Part shown: positions 23,719 to 32,133 of the stretch, one piece after another
Layout: each line of letters opens with the position of its first letter
Numbering within the stretch: the stretch's first letter is position 1
NCBI RefSeq assembly: GCF_009193325.2
Contig: NZ_CP059856.1
Span: forward strand, 868,001-932,000
Origin: Bacteroides zhangwenhongii
GTDB lineage: Bacteria > Bacteroidota > Bacteroidia > Bacteroidales > Bacteroidaceae
Length of the DNA stretch: 64,000 bases
Direction of reading: 5' to 3'
The notes under the pieces: model-generated
What the model was told of the DNA's origin: nothing
Databases searched by the model: none
What the model saw: only the letters and a program-made list of their open reading frames with translations
Made by a program: the position numbers and the translations under genes

Positions 23719-23806
23719 GGAGAGGTGCTCGAGTGGTTGAAGAGGCACGCCTGGAAAGCGTGTATACCCCTAAAGGGTATCACGAGTTCGAATCTCGTTC
23801 TCTCCG
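23719..23806 (+). tRNA. tRNA-Ser: tRNA-Ser (anticodon GGA)
   Basis: The acceptor stem is GGAGAGG paired with TCTCTCC and discriminator G at 23806. The D-arm GCTCGAGTGGTTGAAGAGGC, anticodon stem CACGC/GCGTG with loop CTGGAAA (anticodon GGA), long variable arm (TATACCCCTAAAGGGTATCA) and T-arm with GAGTTCGAATCTC are all present. The 88-nt length and long variable arm are typical of tRNA-Ser. CCA is not encoded. Confidence 0.97.
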
Positions 23807-23831
23807 CATGTTCATTATTTTTTTGATTACG

Positions 23832-23870
23832 AAAACGGCTGTCTTGATTTGTCAGGAGAGCCGTTTTTTT
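23832..23870 (+). terminator. Terminator after tRNA-Ser
   Basis: AAAACGGCT (23832-23840) pairs with AGCCGTTTT (23859-23867), followed by a T-run. Confidence 0.85.
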
Positions 23871-23981
23871 GTGTTGTATAGAGATACTGGGAAAATAAAC
23901 CTGTCTTTGGCGGGGACTTTAGGTAAATAAATGTTTATCTTCGTATTTAATAGGTAGCAAACCTAAAAAAGATATTGAAGT

Positions 23982-26747
23982 ATGAGACGAATTTTACTGG
24001 GACTATGTTTTCTATCTTTCCTCAATAGTGCGTCCGGACAAGAAATTCCCTTGCCGGAGAGTATGCCGCAGGCTCATCCGAGAGTGTTGACTACACCGGA
24101 AGGGAAGCAGGAAACGTGGAACTTGATTAAGACCGAAGAATGGGCAAAGGATGTTTTCGATAAGCTGAGAGAGCGTACGGAGAAATATACCGATCTGACG
24201 GCCACCCGGCCGGATTGGTTGTTGTCGCGTCTGGCTATGTATTGGAAATCCCATGCTACTGAGGTATATATAAAAGGTGAAACTTTCGACCATGCGGGCG
24301 GTGAGAAAGCTCCGTATCCTACCGTGCGCTATACGGGAACACGTGGAACTGCCGCTACTCACGGTCGTCCCCGACTGGCGGATATTGTGCCGTACGATGA
24401 TGATGATAACGGGAATGTGACATTCTGTAATAATGCGCTTCCCGACCGTCCTATGGAGAGTGTGCATCCGTCTAAAACCGGACGTAACATCGAAAGTCTG
24501 AATTGTGAGATATTGGGAATAGCCCGTGATGCTGCTTTCCTCTATTGGATGACGGAGGAGGAGAAATTTGCAAAGTTGGCAGCCGGAGTGTTCGATACTT
24601 ATATGACGGGTATTTATTACAGGAATGTTCCGGTTGATCTGAATCACGGTCATCAGCAGACACTGGTGGGGCTGACTTCCTTTGAAGTGATCCACGAAGA
24701 TGCGTTGCATATCGCTGTCCCTCTATACGACTTCCTGTATGATTATCTGAAAGCAAACTACCCGCAGAAGATGGAAATCTACGCCGGAGCATTCAAGAAA
24801 TGGGCGGACAATATCATAGCGAACGGAGTGCCGCATAATAACTGGGATTTGTTGCAGGCACGGTTTATCATGAATGTGGGGCTGGTGCTGGAAGACAACA
24901 AGGCGTATGCCGACGGGAAAGGACGGGAATATTACATAGACTATGTGATGAACCGTTCCGGCATTCGTCAATGGAGCTTGACGCGTCTTGCCGAATATGG
25001 TTTTGACTCTAAAACGGGTATCTGGGCGGAATGTCCGGGATATAGCAGTGTGGTGATTAATGATTATGCCAATTTCGTGAATCAGTTTGACAATAACCTG
25101 CAATATGATTTGGTGAAGGCGATGCCTGTATTGTCGAAAGCGGTAGCGACAACCCCTCAATATCTGTTTCCCAACCGTATGATTTGCGGTTTCGGAGATA
25201 CGCATCCGGGGTATCTGAACACTAATTTCTTTGTCCGTATGATACAGAATGCACAGGCAAACGGGAAGAAGGAGCAGGAAGACTATTTCACTGCCTTGTT
25301 GAAATGCCTGAATCCCGGTGCCGGAAATGAGAAAGCGGAAAAGAAGAATGTGCGGGTGTCTGTCAATTCTTTTTTTGAAGATAAGCCACTGACGCTGAAT
25401 CCGGAGGTGCAGGCGGGAAAGATAGAAGAATATGTCTCTCCTTTGTTCCATGCACCTAACGTCTCTTGGCTGGTGCAGCGAAATGGTATGGATCCGCGCA
25501 GCAGTCTGATGATTTCGCAGAATGGGAGTGAGGGCAACCACATGCACGCCAACGGCATTTCTATGGAACTTTACGGAAAAGGATATGTGCTGGGACCCGA
25601 TGCGGGTATCGGTCTTTTCCTGTATAGCGGGTTGGATTATGCGGAATATTATTCTCAGTTTCCGAGTCATAATACGGTTTGCGTAGATGGAATATCGAGT
25701 TATCCGGTGATGAAAAGCAATCATTCTTTTGAGTTGCTCTCCTGTTTTCCGGCTTCGGCGGAACCGGGTGGGGAGTTTACCTCTGTCACATACAGCAACC
25801 TCTATTTCCGCGAACCGGAAAGCAGGGCGGATCAGACGCGTATGATGAGTATCGTCACCACCGCTCCGGAAACGGGGTATTATGTGGATGTGTTCCGCAG
25901 CCGGAAAGAAAAAGGAGGGGACAAAATGCATGATTATTTTTATCATAATCTCGGGCAGACGCTCACATTGACCGCTGCCGACGGAACGGATCTGAATCTG
26001 CAGCCTACGGAGGAACTGGCGTTTGCCGGTGCGCATCTTTATGCCTATTCTTATTTATATGATAAGAAAGTGGCGGCTACCGGCAAGGATGTGAAAGCGA
26101 CCTTTACCATTGATATGAAAGATAAGGGAGGCGATGATATATCCATGAATCTCTGGATGAAGGGAGAGCCGGACCGTGAAGTCTTTACGGCTCTGTCGCC
26201 TATGACCGAAGGGTTGAGCCGTACACCCGGTATGCCTTATAATATAAAGGAGCAACCCACATTGACTTTTGTTGCCCGCCAGCATGGAGAGGCTTGGAAC
26301 CGTCCTTTTGTCGCTGTTTATGAACCGAGTACACGGAAAGAACCGTCGGCCATTCAGGCTGTGTCCTACTTTGATGCGGAGGAGACTGCTCTGACGGATT
26401 TTGCCGGAATCTGCGTGAAAAGCAAGAATGGGCGTACAGATCATATCTTCTCGCTTTCCGACGCTACGCAGACGGCTACTTATCAAGGGATGAAAGTAAA
26501 AGCGGATTATGCGGTAATCAGTAACCGGTATGCGGGAGATAACCGTACGCTGTTTATGGGCAACGGAACGCAACTGATAGCACCGGGAGTCAGTATCCGT
26601 ACTTCTGTTCCCGCCAATGTTCTGCTCGAACAGAAGCAAGGGAAATGGTATATCTTGTCTTCCGCTTCTTGCACGGTGGTGATCGGCGGCAAGAAGATGA
26701 AAGTGAAAGCTGCACCGAAGACAAAAAGATGTATATCCTGTCCATAG
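23982..26747 (+). CDS. Heparinase II/III-family polysaccharide lyase-like enzyme, secreted
   Basis: A 921-residue protein with a signal peptide (MRRILLGLCFLSFLNSASGQ). It has an alpha/alpha-toroid N-terminal half (about 30-430) and a heparinase II/III-like beta-sandwich half. The conserved part is EGNHMHANGISMELYGKGYV, then LGPDAGIG and YYSQFPSHNTVCVDG at about 517-570, a region that in this superfamily carries catalytic histidine and metal ligands. Such enzymes cleave uronic-acid polysaccharides by beta-elimination in the periplasm or at the surface. The substrate cannot be named. It stands alone after the tRNA; a degenerate -7 box (TATCTTCG, 23936-23943) lies upstream. Confidence 0.82.
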   Translation: MRRILLGLCFLSFLNSASGQEIPLPESMPQAHPRVLTTPEGKQETWNLIKTEEWAKDVFDKLRERTEKYTDLTATRPDWLLSRLAMYWKSHATEVYIKGETFDHAGGEKAPYPTVRYTGTRGTAATHGRPRLADIVPYDDDDNGNVTFCNNALPDRPMESVHPSKTGRNIESLNCEILGIARDAAFLYWMTEEEKFAKLAAGVFDTYMTGIYYRNVPVDLNHGHQQTLVGLTSFEVIHEDALHIAVPLYDFLYDYLKANYPQKMEIYAGAFKKWADNIIANGVPHNNWDLLQARFIMNVGLVLEDNKAYADGKGREYYIDYVMNRSGIRQWSLTRLAEYGFDSKTGIWAECPGYSSVVINDYANFVNQFDNNLQYDLVKAMPVLSKAVATTPQYLFPNRMICGFGDTHPGYLNTNFFVRMIQNAQANGKKEQEDYFTALLKCLNPGAGNEKAEKKNVRVSVNSFFEDKPLTLNPEVQAGKIEEYVSPLFHAPNVSWLVQRNGMDPRSSLMISQNGSEGNHMHANGISMELYGKGYVLGPDAGIGLFLYSGLDYAEYYSQFPSHNTVCVDGISSYPVMKSNHSFELLSCFPASAEPGGEFTSVTYSNLYFREPESRADQTRMMSIVTTAPETGYYVDVFRSRKEKGGDKMHDYFYHNLGQTLTLTAADGTDLNLQPTEELAFAGAHLYAYSYLYDKKVAATGKDVKATFTIDMKDKGGDDISMNLWMKGEPDREVFTALSPMTEGLSRTPGMPYNIKEQPTLTFVARQHGEAWNRPFVAVYEPSTRKEPSAIQAVSYFDAEETALTDFAGICVKSKNGRTDHIFSLSDATQTATYQGMKVKADYAVISNRYAGDNRTLFMGNGTQLIAPGVSIRTSVPANVLLEQKQGKWYILSSASCTVVIGGKKMKVKAAPKTKRCISCP

Positions 26748-26844
26748 ATTGATAATATTGTAATGTATTGGCAGACTGCTAAGGAAATATTGCAATAAAA
26801 AATAAAAAAAACGTAGGCAAACGTTGTGAATGCCATATTTTTTC

Positions 26845-26852
26845 TAATTTTG
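26845..26852 (+). promoter_or_regulatory. Bacteroides -7 box for the outer-membrane protein operon
   Basis: TAATTTTG matches TAnnTTTG, with GTTG about 18 bp upstream as a weak -33 box. The leader to the ATG at 26945 is about 85 nt. Confidence 0.5.
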
Positions 26853-26944
26853 CGGCTTCTTGTCTGATTCGGAAGAAACGGACAAGAAGTCCTTATTTAT
26901 ATAGGGTGGATATTTAGTGGGAAATATTTAGTGGGAAAATAATT

Positions 26945-27502
26945 ATGGTATATGCACTGAGAAATGGTCGCAGAGTGGTCGCTCTGTTGTCATTTCTGTT
27001 ATTGTGTTGTGGGGTACATGTACACGCACAACGAGTGGCTGTGAAAACGAACACGTTGGGATGGCTGACTGCCAGCCCTAATGTCGAGGCCGAATTTGTT
27101 TTGGGTCGTCATATCTCTCTCAATATGGGAGTCGCTGCGAATCCGATCAGTACAGACAATTTTAAAACTACTTTCACACATTTTCAGCCGGAAGTACGTT
27201 ATTGGTTAAACCGTCCGATGGTGAGCCATTTTCTAGGTGTCACCGCTTTTGCGAACAATTTTAATATGCTGGTTAAAGATGTGCATCACAAAGGCGATGC
27301 GCTGGCAGTCGGTTTGACGTACGGTTATGCTTGGGTGCTGAACGATCATTGGAATATTGAGGCGACGGCAGGTATCGGGGTGATGCACTACCGCCAGTTT
27401 AAGTACGACAAGGGTGCTCCGAAACCGGATGCGGCGAATGACAGTAAGACAACGCTGGCACCGGTGAAGCTGGGAGTGTCTTTTGTGTATATTATCCGGT
27501 AA
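26945..27502 (+). CDS. DUF3575 family outer-membrane protein
   Basis: A 185-residue protein with an N-terminal signal segment (VVALLSFLLLCCGVHVHAQR). The remainder is a small beta-rich domain of the DUF3575 type, with KTNTLGWLTASPNVEAEFVL at the start, FQPEVRYWLN in the middle and a C-terminal strand ending KLGVSFVYIIR, typical of an eight- to ten-stranded barrel. Function is unknown. In Bacteroides such genes often precede an OmpA/TPR-type protein, as here (30 nt to the next gene), suggesting a shared surface structure or adhesin assembly role. Confidence 0.82.
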   Translation: MVYALRNGRRVVALLSFLLLCCGVHVHAQRVAVKTNTLGWLTASPNVEAEFVLGRHISLNMGVAANPISTDNFKTTFTHFQPEVRYWLNRPMVSHFLGVTAFANNFNMLVKDVHHKGDALAVGLTYGYAWVLNDHWNIEATAGIGVMHYRQFKYDKGAPKPDAANDSKTTLAPVKLGVSFVYIIR

Positions 27503-27532
27503 CGGAACGAACATTTATAGTTAGAAAAGAGA

Positions 27533-29587
27533 ATGAAAATCAATTGTAAACGTGATAGATTAATCGGAATCCTCCTGGCAGCCATGCTGCTACTCGGTGC
27601 GGATGCGTACGCCCAACGTATGCGTGTGCAAGGACACGTCACCAACCAACAGGGAAAAAGCATTCCGAACGTGAATATTATAGATCCTGTAACGAATGAA
27701 CGCATTGAAATCTCCGATGAGGACGGACGCTACAGTGTGCTGGCGGAACGGCACGGATCGTTGAAATATACCTGTGTCGGGTATGAAGACAAGACGGTCA
27801 AGGTGGGCGGAAAGCAGATTATCAACGTGGTGCTCAAAGATGCGGTCATTGAACTTGACGAGGTGACTGTGATTTCAAAAGTGAAGGATAAAGTGGTGCC
27901 CGAGCCTACGGACATTGAGATAAAAGGCAATTACTTCCATCTGAAAACCCGTGTGCCGGTGCCTAAGGAGATGTTCACTTCCAACCGCCGTCTGGTATTG
28001 CAACCTTCTATCTATGATGTGACACAGAAGAAGCGTTTGCTGTTACGTCCCGTGGTGTTCGACGGAGGTACATATAATACTACCCAGCGGCGTATGTATG
28101 ATTATAATATCGAACAGGACCCGCTGCACGAATACATACAGGTGAAGACTACTTCCTCGCGGAACGGGGATATTATCGCCTATCATGATTCTATCTATAT
28201 AGAGTATCTGCAACATGATTATCGTGCGGATGTGCATCTTGCGATGGAGAATTACCGTGCTATTATCTATCGGGATTCTTTCTCTATCGCACGCGGTACT
28301 GTCAATCCGTTGCGTTTCCTGGAATATAAATTCTCCGCTTTCAATCTGACGGATGAGAAATATCTCCCCAAACCTGTGATGCAATTGAGGGATACCAAAG
28401 GAGAAGTCAACTTGACTTTCGTTGTGGGAAAAGCTGATCTGGATGATAAGAATCCACAGAATCAGGTGGAACTGAATCGCTTGAATCAAGAGTTGCACGC
28501 TATCGAGATGAATCCGGAGGCTTCATTGAAAAGTTTCCATATTACGGGTGTCGCTTCGCCGGACGGTTCGTATGAATCGAATCTGCGACTGGCTAAGTTG
28601 CGTACGGACAAGGCGCTGGACCGTATCTTGTCGCAACTCGACCCGGAGACCCGCAAACTTCTGGAGGTGAAATCGGACGCGTCGGTCGCTTCGTGGAAAG
28701 AAGTGGCGGAGTTGCTGCGGAAAGATTCCAGACAGGATACGGCCGACGAGATCACGGAATTGATTAAGCGATACGGAGAAAAGAATTACCAGTTGAATCG
28801 CGCGCTGAAATCGAAACCTTTTTATAAGGAGGTTGCTGCTGTGTATCTGCCTAAGTTGAGAAAAGTGCAGTACACTTACGGATATTCTATTTTCCGTTCT
28901 TTGACGGATGAGGAAATTATGCAGCTCTATAAGAAAGATCCGAAGGAGCTGACACGTTTTGAATATTACCGGATGATTGCAACGGCTAAGACGCCGGATG
29001 AAAAAGAGAGGTATTGTAAAGAAGCTCTTGAATTGTACGATAACTTTACGTATGCGGCGAATGAGCTGGCTGTGTTGAATATTCAGAAAGATACGCCGGA
29101 TTCCAAGATTCTTGAACCGTTCGTCAGCAAGTCAGCTCCGGTGGAATTGCTTTCCAATCAGGCGATTGCCCTGTTGCATGAAGGTAAATATACGAAGGCT
29201 GATTCTGTGTTGACACTGCTTCCTGAGGGAGTTGTTGCCGATGATTTGCAGGCGATCGTTCAGGCGATGGCAGGCTATTACGACGATGCGTTTGAGAAAG
29301 TGGCGGCTACCAGTCCTTTCAATGAAGTGATCATGTTGCTGGCGATGAAGAAGAATAAGGAAGCATGGGAGAAGGCTTCGCAGCTGAATACGGGCTCGGC
29401 TCGCGAGTATTATGTGAAGGCTATCGCTGCCAACCGTATGGAAAAGGTGGGTGAAGCACTTACGTATATTGAGAAAGCTCTGGAACTGGATCCTTCCTTG
29501 CTGGAGACCGCAAGAGTGGACGGCGACATTATCGACCTGTTGCCCGAAGAGCAGAAAATAAAGAATGATAATACAACGAAAGAGTAA
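27533..29587 (+). CDS. CarboxypepD_reg / OmpA-like / TPR protein
   Basis: A 684-residue secreted protein (signal LIGILLAAMLLLGADAYAQR). A carboxypeptidase-regulatory-like beta domain follows (about 32-107, QGHVTNQQGKSIPNVNIIDP). The middle includes an OmpA-like peptidoglycan-association segment (FHITGVASPDGSYESNLRLA, RTDKALDRILSQLDPE, about 340-375). The C-terminal 200 residues look like tetratricopeptide helices (TKADSVLTLLPEGVV, EALTYIEKALELDPS). It probably anchors a surface assembly to the cell wall. It lies between the DUF3575 gene and the repeat-barrel gene, whose ATG begins right after its stop. Confidence 0.75.
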   Translation: MKINCKRDRLIGILLAAMLLLGADAYAQRMRVQGHVTNQQGKSIPNVNIIDPVTNERIEISDEDGRYSVLAERHGSLKYTCVGYEDKTVKVGGKQIINVVLKDAVIELDEVTVISKVKDKVVPEPTDIEIKGNYFHLKTRVPVPKEMFTSNRRLVLQPSIYDVTQKKRLLLRPVVFDGGTYNTTQRRMYDYNIEQDPLHEYIQVKTTSSRNGDIIAYHDSIYIEYLQHDYRADVHLAMENYRAIIYRDSFSIARGTVNPLRFLEYKFSAFNLTDEKYLPKPVMQLRDTKGEVNLTFVVGKADLDDKNPQNQVELNRLNQELHAIEMNPEASLKSFHITGVASPDGSYESNLRLAKLRTDKALDRILSQLDPETRKLLEVKSDASVASWKEVAELLRKDSRQDTADEITELIKRYGEKNYQLNRALKSKPFYKEVAAVYLPKLRKVQYTYGYSIFRSLTDEEIMQLYKKDPKELTRFEYYRMIATAKTPDEKERYCKEALELYDNFTYAANELAVLNIQKDTPDSKILEPFVSKSAPVELLSNQAIALLHEGKYTKADSVLTLLPEGVVADDLQAIVQAMAGYYDDAFEKVAATSPFNEVIMLLAMKKNKEAWEKASQLNTGSAREYYVKAIAANRMEKVGEALTYIEKALELDPSLLETARVDGDIIDLLPEEQKIKNDNTTKE

Positions 29588-31945
29588 ATGATGGATATCC
29601 TCAGAATCAAAAATAAATATGCGGCAGTGGCATTGTTCTTGATGTTGTCTGTTGCTTTGCAGGCACAGGATTATGGTGCATTGAAATATATGTTGCAGAA
29701 AAGACCTGCCAATGAGAGGTTTGAAAGTAATAAATTCAATGAACACCTCTTTTTCTCTGCCGGGCTGGGACCTTACGGTTTGCTGACGAGCGGAGGACAG
29801 GATGGCATGGGAATGACAGCCAATGCTTTTATAGGCAAATGGTTCACTCCTGTTCACGGCGCGCGTCTGGGAGCGACTTTGGGCTATTTGCCGTCGGAAG
29901 TCTATAACAGTAAGATAAAAATGGTAGGAGGCAGCTTCGACTACCTGCTGAATATATCTTCTCTTACATTCGGATACAACGAACAGCGCAGGTTCGAACT
30001 TTTGGGTATAGCGGGAGTTGAAGCCGGCTATTCCAGAGCCAATGACAATTCGGCCGGTGATAATCCGGCTGTGAAGAATGGACATGAGTTCTATTATGGT
30101 GTCCGTATGGGATTGCAGGGGAATGTCCGTCTTTCACGGACACTCGATTTATTTGTCGAACCCCGAATCGGATGGTATAACGATGGATTGGGGCATACCG
30201 AAAGTTGGAGAAAATATAAGATGGGAGGATCGGTCTTGGTGGGTCTGACCTATATGCCTGCTGCGGCGATGGGCAGGAAGATTCATTTTGACAACTTCGA
30301 TAACAGCTCATTCCTCAATCATATGTTTGTCTCGTTGTCCGGTGGAATCAGTACGCTGAAAATGCCGGGGATAAAGAATACACTCAAAGGATTCGGACCG
30401 CAGTTCTCTGCCGGAATCGGTAAATGGTTCAGTCCGTCGTCGGGAGTACGCTTGTCCGGAACCGTTGGCTACAGCGATACGCCTGCCGGTAGTGCGAGCA
30501 GCTATTTCAAGCATGTAGACCTGCATGCCGATTATTTGCTGAATATCAATAATATACTTTGGGGATATGACGAACAGAGGCTTTTCACTTTGATCGGTAT
30601 AGCCGGTGTCAATCTGTCCGGGACAAAAGGAGTGGCGCAGACAGCCAAGTATGCACCGGGATTGGGTATCGGGCTTCAAGGAAGTTTCCGGTTGAACCGT
30701 TCCGTAGATTTGTTTGTGGAACCCCGCCTTAATGTTTATCAGAAGAGATATGCCGGTGGATGTGGTTTCGGTAGTACAGACCAGCTCGGAGAACTGAACT
30801 TCGGTGTGACGTATCACGCAATAGACCGTGCTGCCCGTCCTCAGAATGGATTCTCAAGCAATCATATTGCCGACAATCTATTCATGACGTCAGGTATCGG
30901 GGCACAGTTATTCCTGAATAAGACTAATCTGAAACATCTCGCTGCATGGGGACCGCAACTTTCCGCTTCTATCGGAAAATGGTTTACTCCGTATTCCGGT
31001 CTGCGACTGGTAGGGACGGGAGGTTTCTTCTCCAATTATTTGCTTCCGACAGATATGGAGGCGGAGAGACTCAGACATATCACCATAACCGGAGGATTGG
31101 ATTATTTATGGAATATCACTTCTACTATGAGCGGATATGATCCGGAACGTATTTTTGAACTGATCGGTTCGGTAGGATTTAACCTGGCTTATACGTCGAA
31201 CTCAGAGCATAAGTTCCAGCCGGGACTCAATGCGGGGGTACAGGGAGTATGGCACATCAATGATTTCTTCGGTTTGTATCTCGAACCGCAAATCCGTCTG
31301 TATCGTGATAAGTTTATCGAAGGAAATCTGGGTTTCATGCAGAAGGATGTGATGGTGGGGATCAATGCCGGTTTCCATTATCGTTTTGTTCCTTATTCCA
31401 AAGCGGCCAATCGCAGTGTGTTTGAGAAAGATGACAAACGGTATTTCATATCGGGAGCATTGGGCGTAAGCAGTCTGCTGGTTGCCAATCGGGATTTGGT
31501 AAAGAATATAGGTGTGGAAGCTAAGGGTAGTATCGGAAAATGGTATACTCCGCTTTCTGCATGGCGTGTGAACGGAACAATCATGTATAAGGCGAAAACA
31601 CCGGATAAGTTGAATCTTCATTATGCGGGGTTAGGAATGGATTATATGATGAGTCTCGCTACTTTGGCGAAGGGATATAGCCGGGATCACGTGATAGATG
31701 TTGTTCCTTTTGTCGGAGTGACAGCCGGATTGGTACGTCGTAGAGGTGAATTTAAAGCTGTTCCGGGAATTGACGCCGGTGCGCAAGTCAAACTGAAACT
31801 GGGCTCTTCCCTCGACTTCTATGTGGAACCCAAAGTGGGCATTCGCACGGACACGTATGATGGTATGGATCAGGGAAGACCCGACCGCGTTGCTTCTATG
31901 GTGGGAGGATTGATTTACAAGTTTAAAATGCCTACCTTTAAATAA
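29588..31945 (+). CDS. Outer-membrane protein made of four tandem barrel-like modules
   Basis: A 785-residue protein with a signal peptide (AVALFLMLSVALQAQ). Four related units of about 180 residues follow, starting near residues 48, 240, 428 and 622. Each has GPxxSAxIGKWFTPxSGxRL near its start, then DYLxNI, GYxxxRxFELIGxAGV and, near its end, DLFVEPR. The units are diverged, so the duplication is old. Each could be one small beta-barrel, or all four could build one large barrel. The gene abuts the OmpA/TPR gene (stop 29587, start 29588), so the two are translationally coupled. The function is unknown. Confidence 0.75.
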   Translation: MMDILRIKNKYAAVALFLMLSVALQAQDYGALKYMLQKRPANERFESNKFNEHLFFSAGLGPYGLLTSGGQDGMGMTANAFIGKWFTPVHGARLGATLGYLPSEVYNSKIKMVGGSFDYLLNISSLTFGYNEQRRFELLGIAGVEAGYSRANDNSAGDNPAVKNGHEFYYGVRMGLQGNVRLSRTLDLFVEPRIGWYNDGLGHTESWRKYKMGGSVLVGLTYMPAAAMGRKIHFDNFDNSSFLNHMFVSLSGGISTLKMPGIKNTLKGFGPQFSAGIGKWFSPSSGVRLSGTVGYSDTPAGSASSYFKHVDLHADYLLNINNILWGYDEQRLFTLIGIAGVNLSGTKGVAQTAKYAPGLGIGLQGSFRLNRSVDLFVEPRLNVYQKRYAGGCGFGSTDQLGELNFGVTYHAIDRAARPQNGFSSNHIADNLFMTSGIGAQLFLNKTNLKHLAAWGPQLSASIGKWFTPYSGLRLVGTGGFFSNYLLPTDMEAERLRHITITGGLDYLWNITSTMSGYDPERIFELIGSVGFNLAYTSNSEHKFQPGLNAGVQGVWHINDFFGLYLEPQIRLYRDKFIEGNLGFMQKDVMVGINAGFHYRFVPYSKAANRSVFEKDDKRYFISGALGVSSLLVANRDLVKNIGVEAKGSIGKWYTPLSAWRVNGTIMYKAKTPDKLNLHYAGLGMDYMMSLATLAKGYSRDHVIDVVPFVGVTAGLVRRRGEFKAVPGIDAGAQVKLKLGSSLDFYVEPKVGIRTDTYDGMDQGRPDRVASMVGGLIYKFKMPTFK

Positions 31946-32046
31946 AGTTAGCATTCTACTTACAAAAATACAGCTGTATATTCGATAAAAACAAATTCAA
32001 GAGTGAAAGTTTTGTCGCTCTTTACTTGATTTTGTCTGCTAACTGT

Positions 32047-32054
32047 TATCTTTG
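32047..32054 (+). promoter_or_regulatory. Bacteroides -7 box for the first hybrid sensor gene
   Basis: TATCTTTG matches TAnnTTTG, with CTTG about 18 bp upstream. About 80 bp to the ATG at 32134. Confidence 0.55.
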
Positions 32055-32133
32055 TTTCAAAATAATAGTGGAGTAGGATAAGGGGATTTCATTTTTCGTT
32101 CGTACTAATAATAGTACTACAAAAAAGAAAACT

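Noticed and set aside
24723..26036. 437-residue antisense frame opposite the heparinase-type gene
   Set aside because: It is a shadow of a well-supported gene with signal peptide and family motifs, and has no domain of its own.
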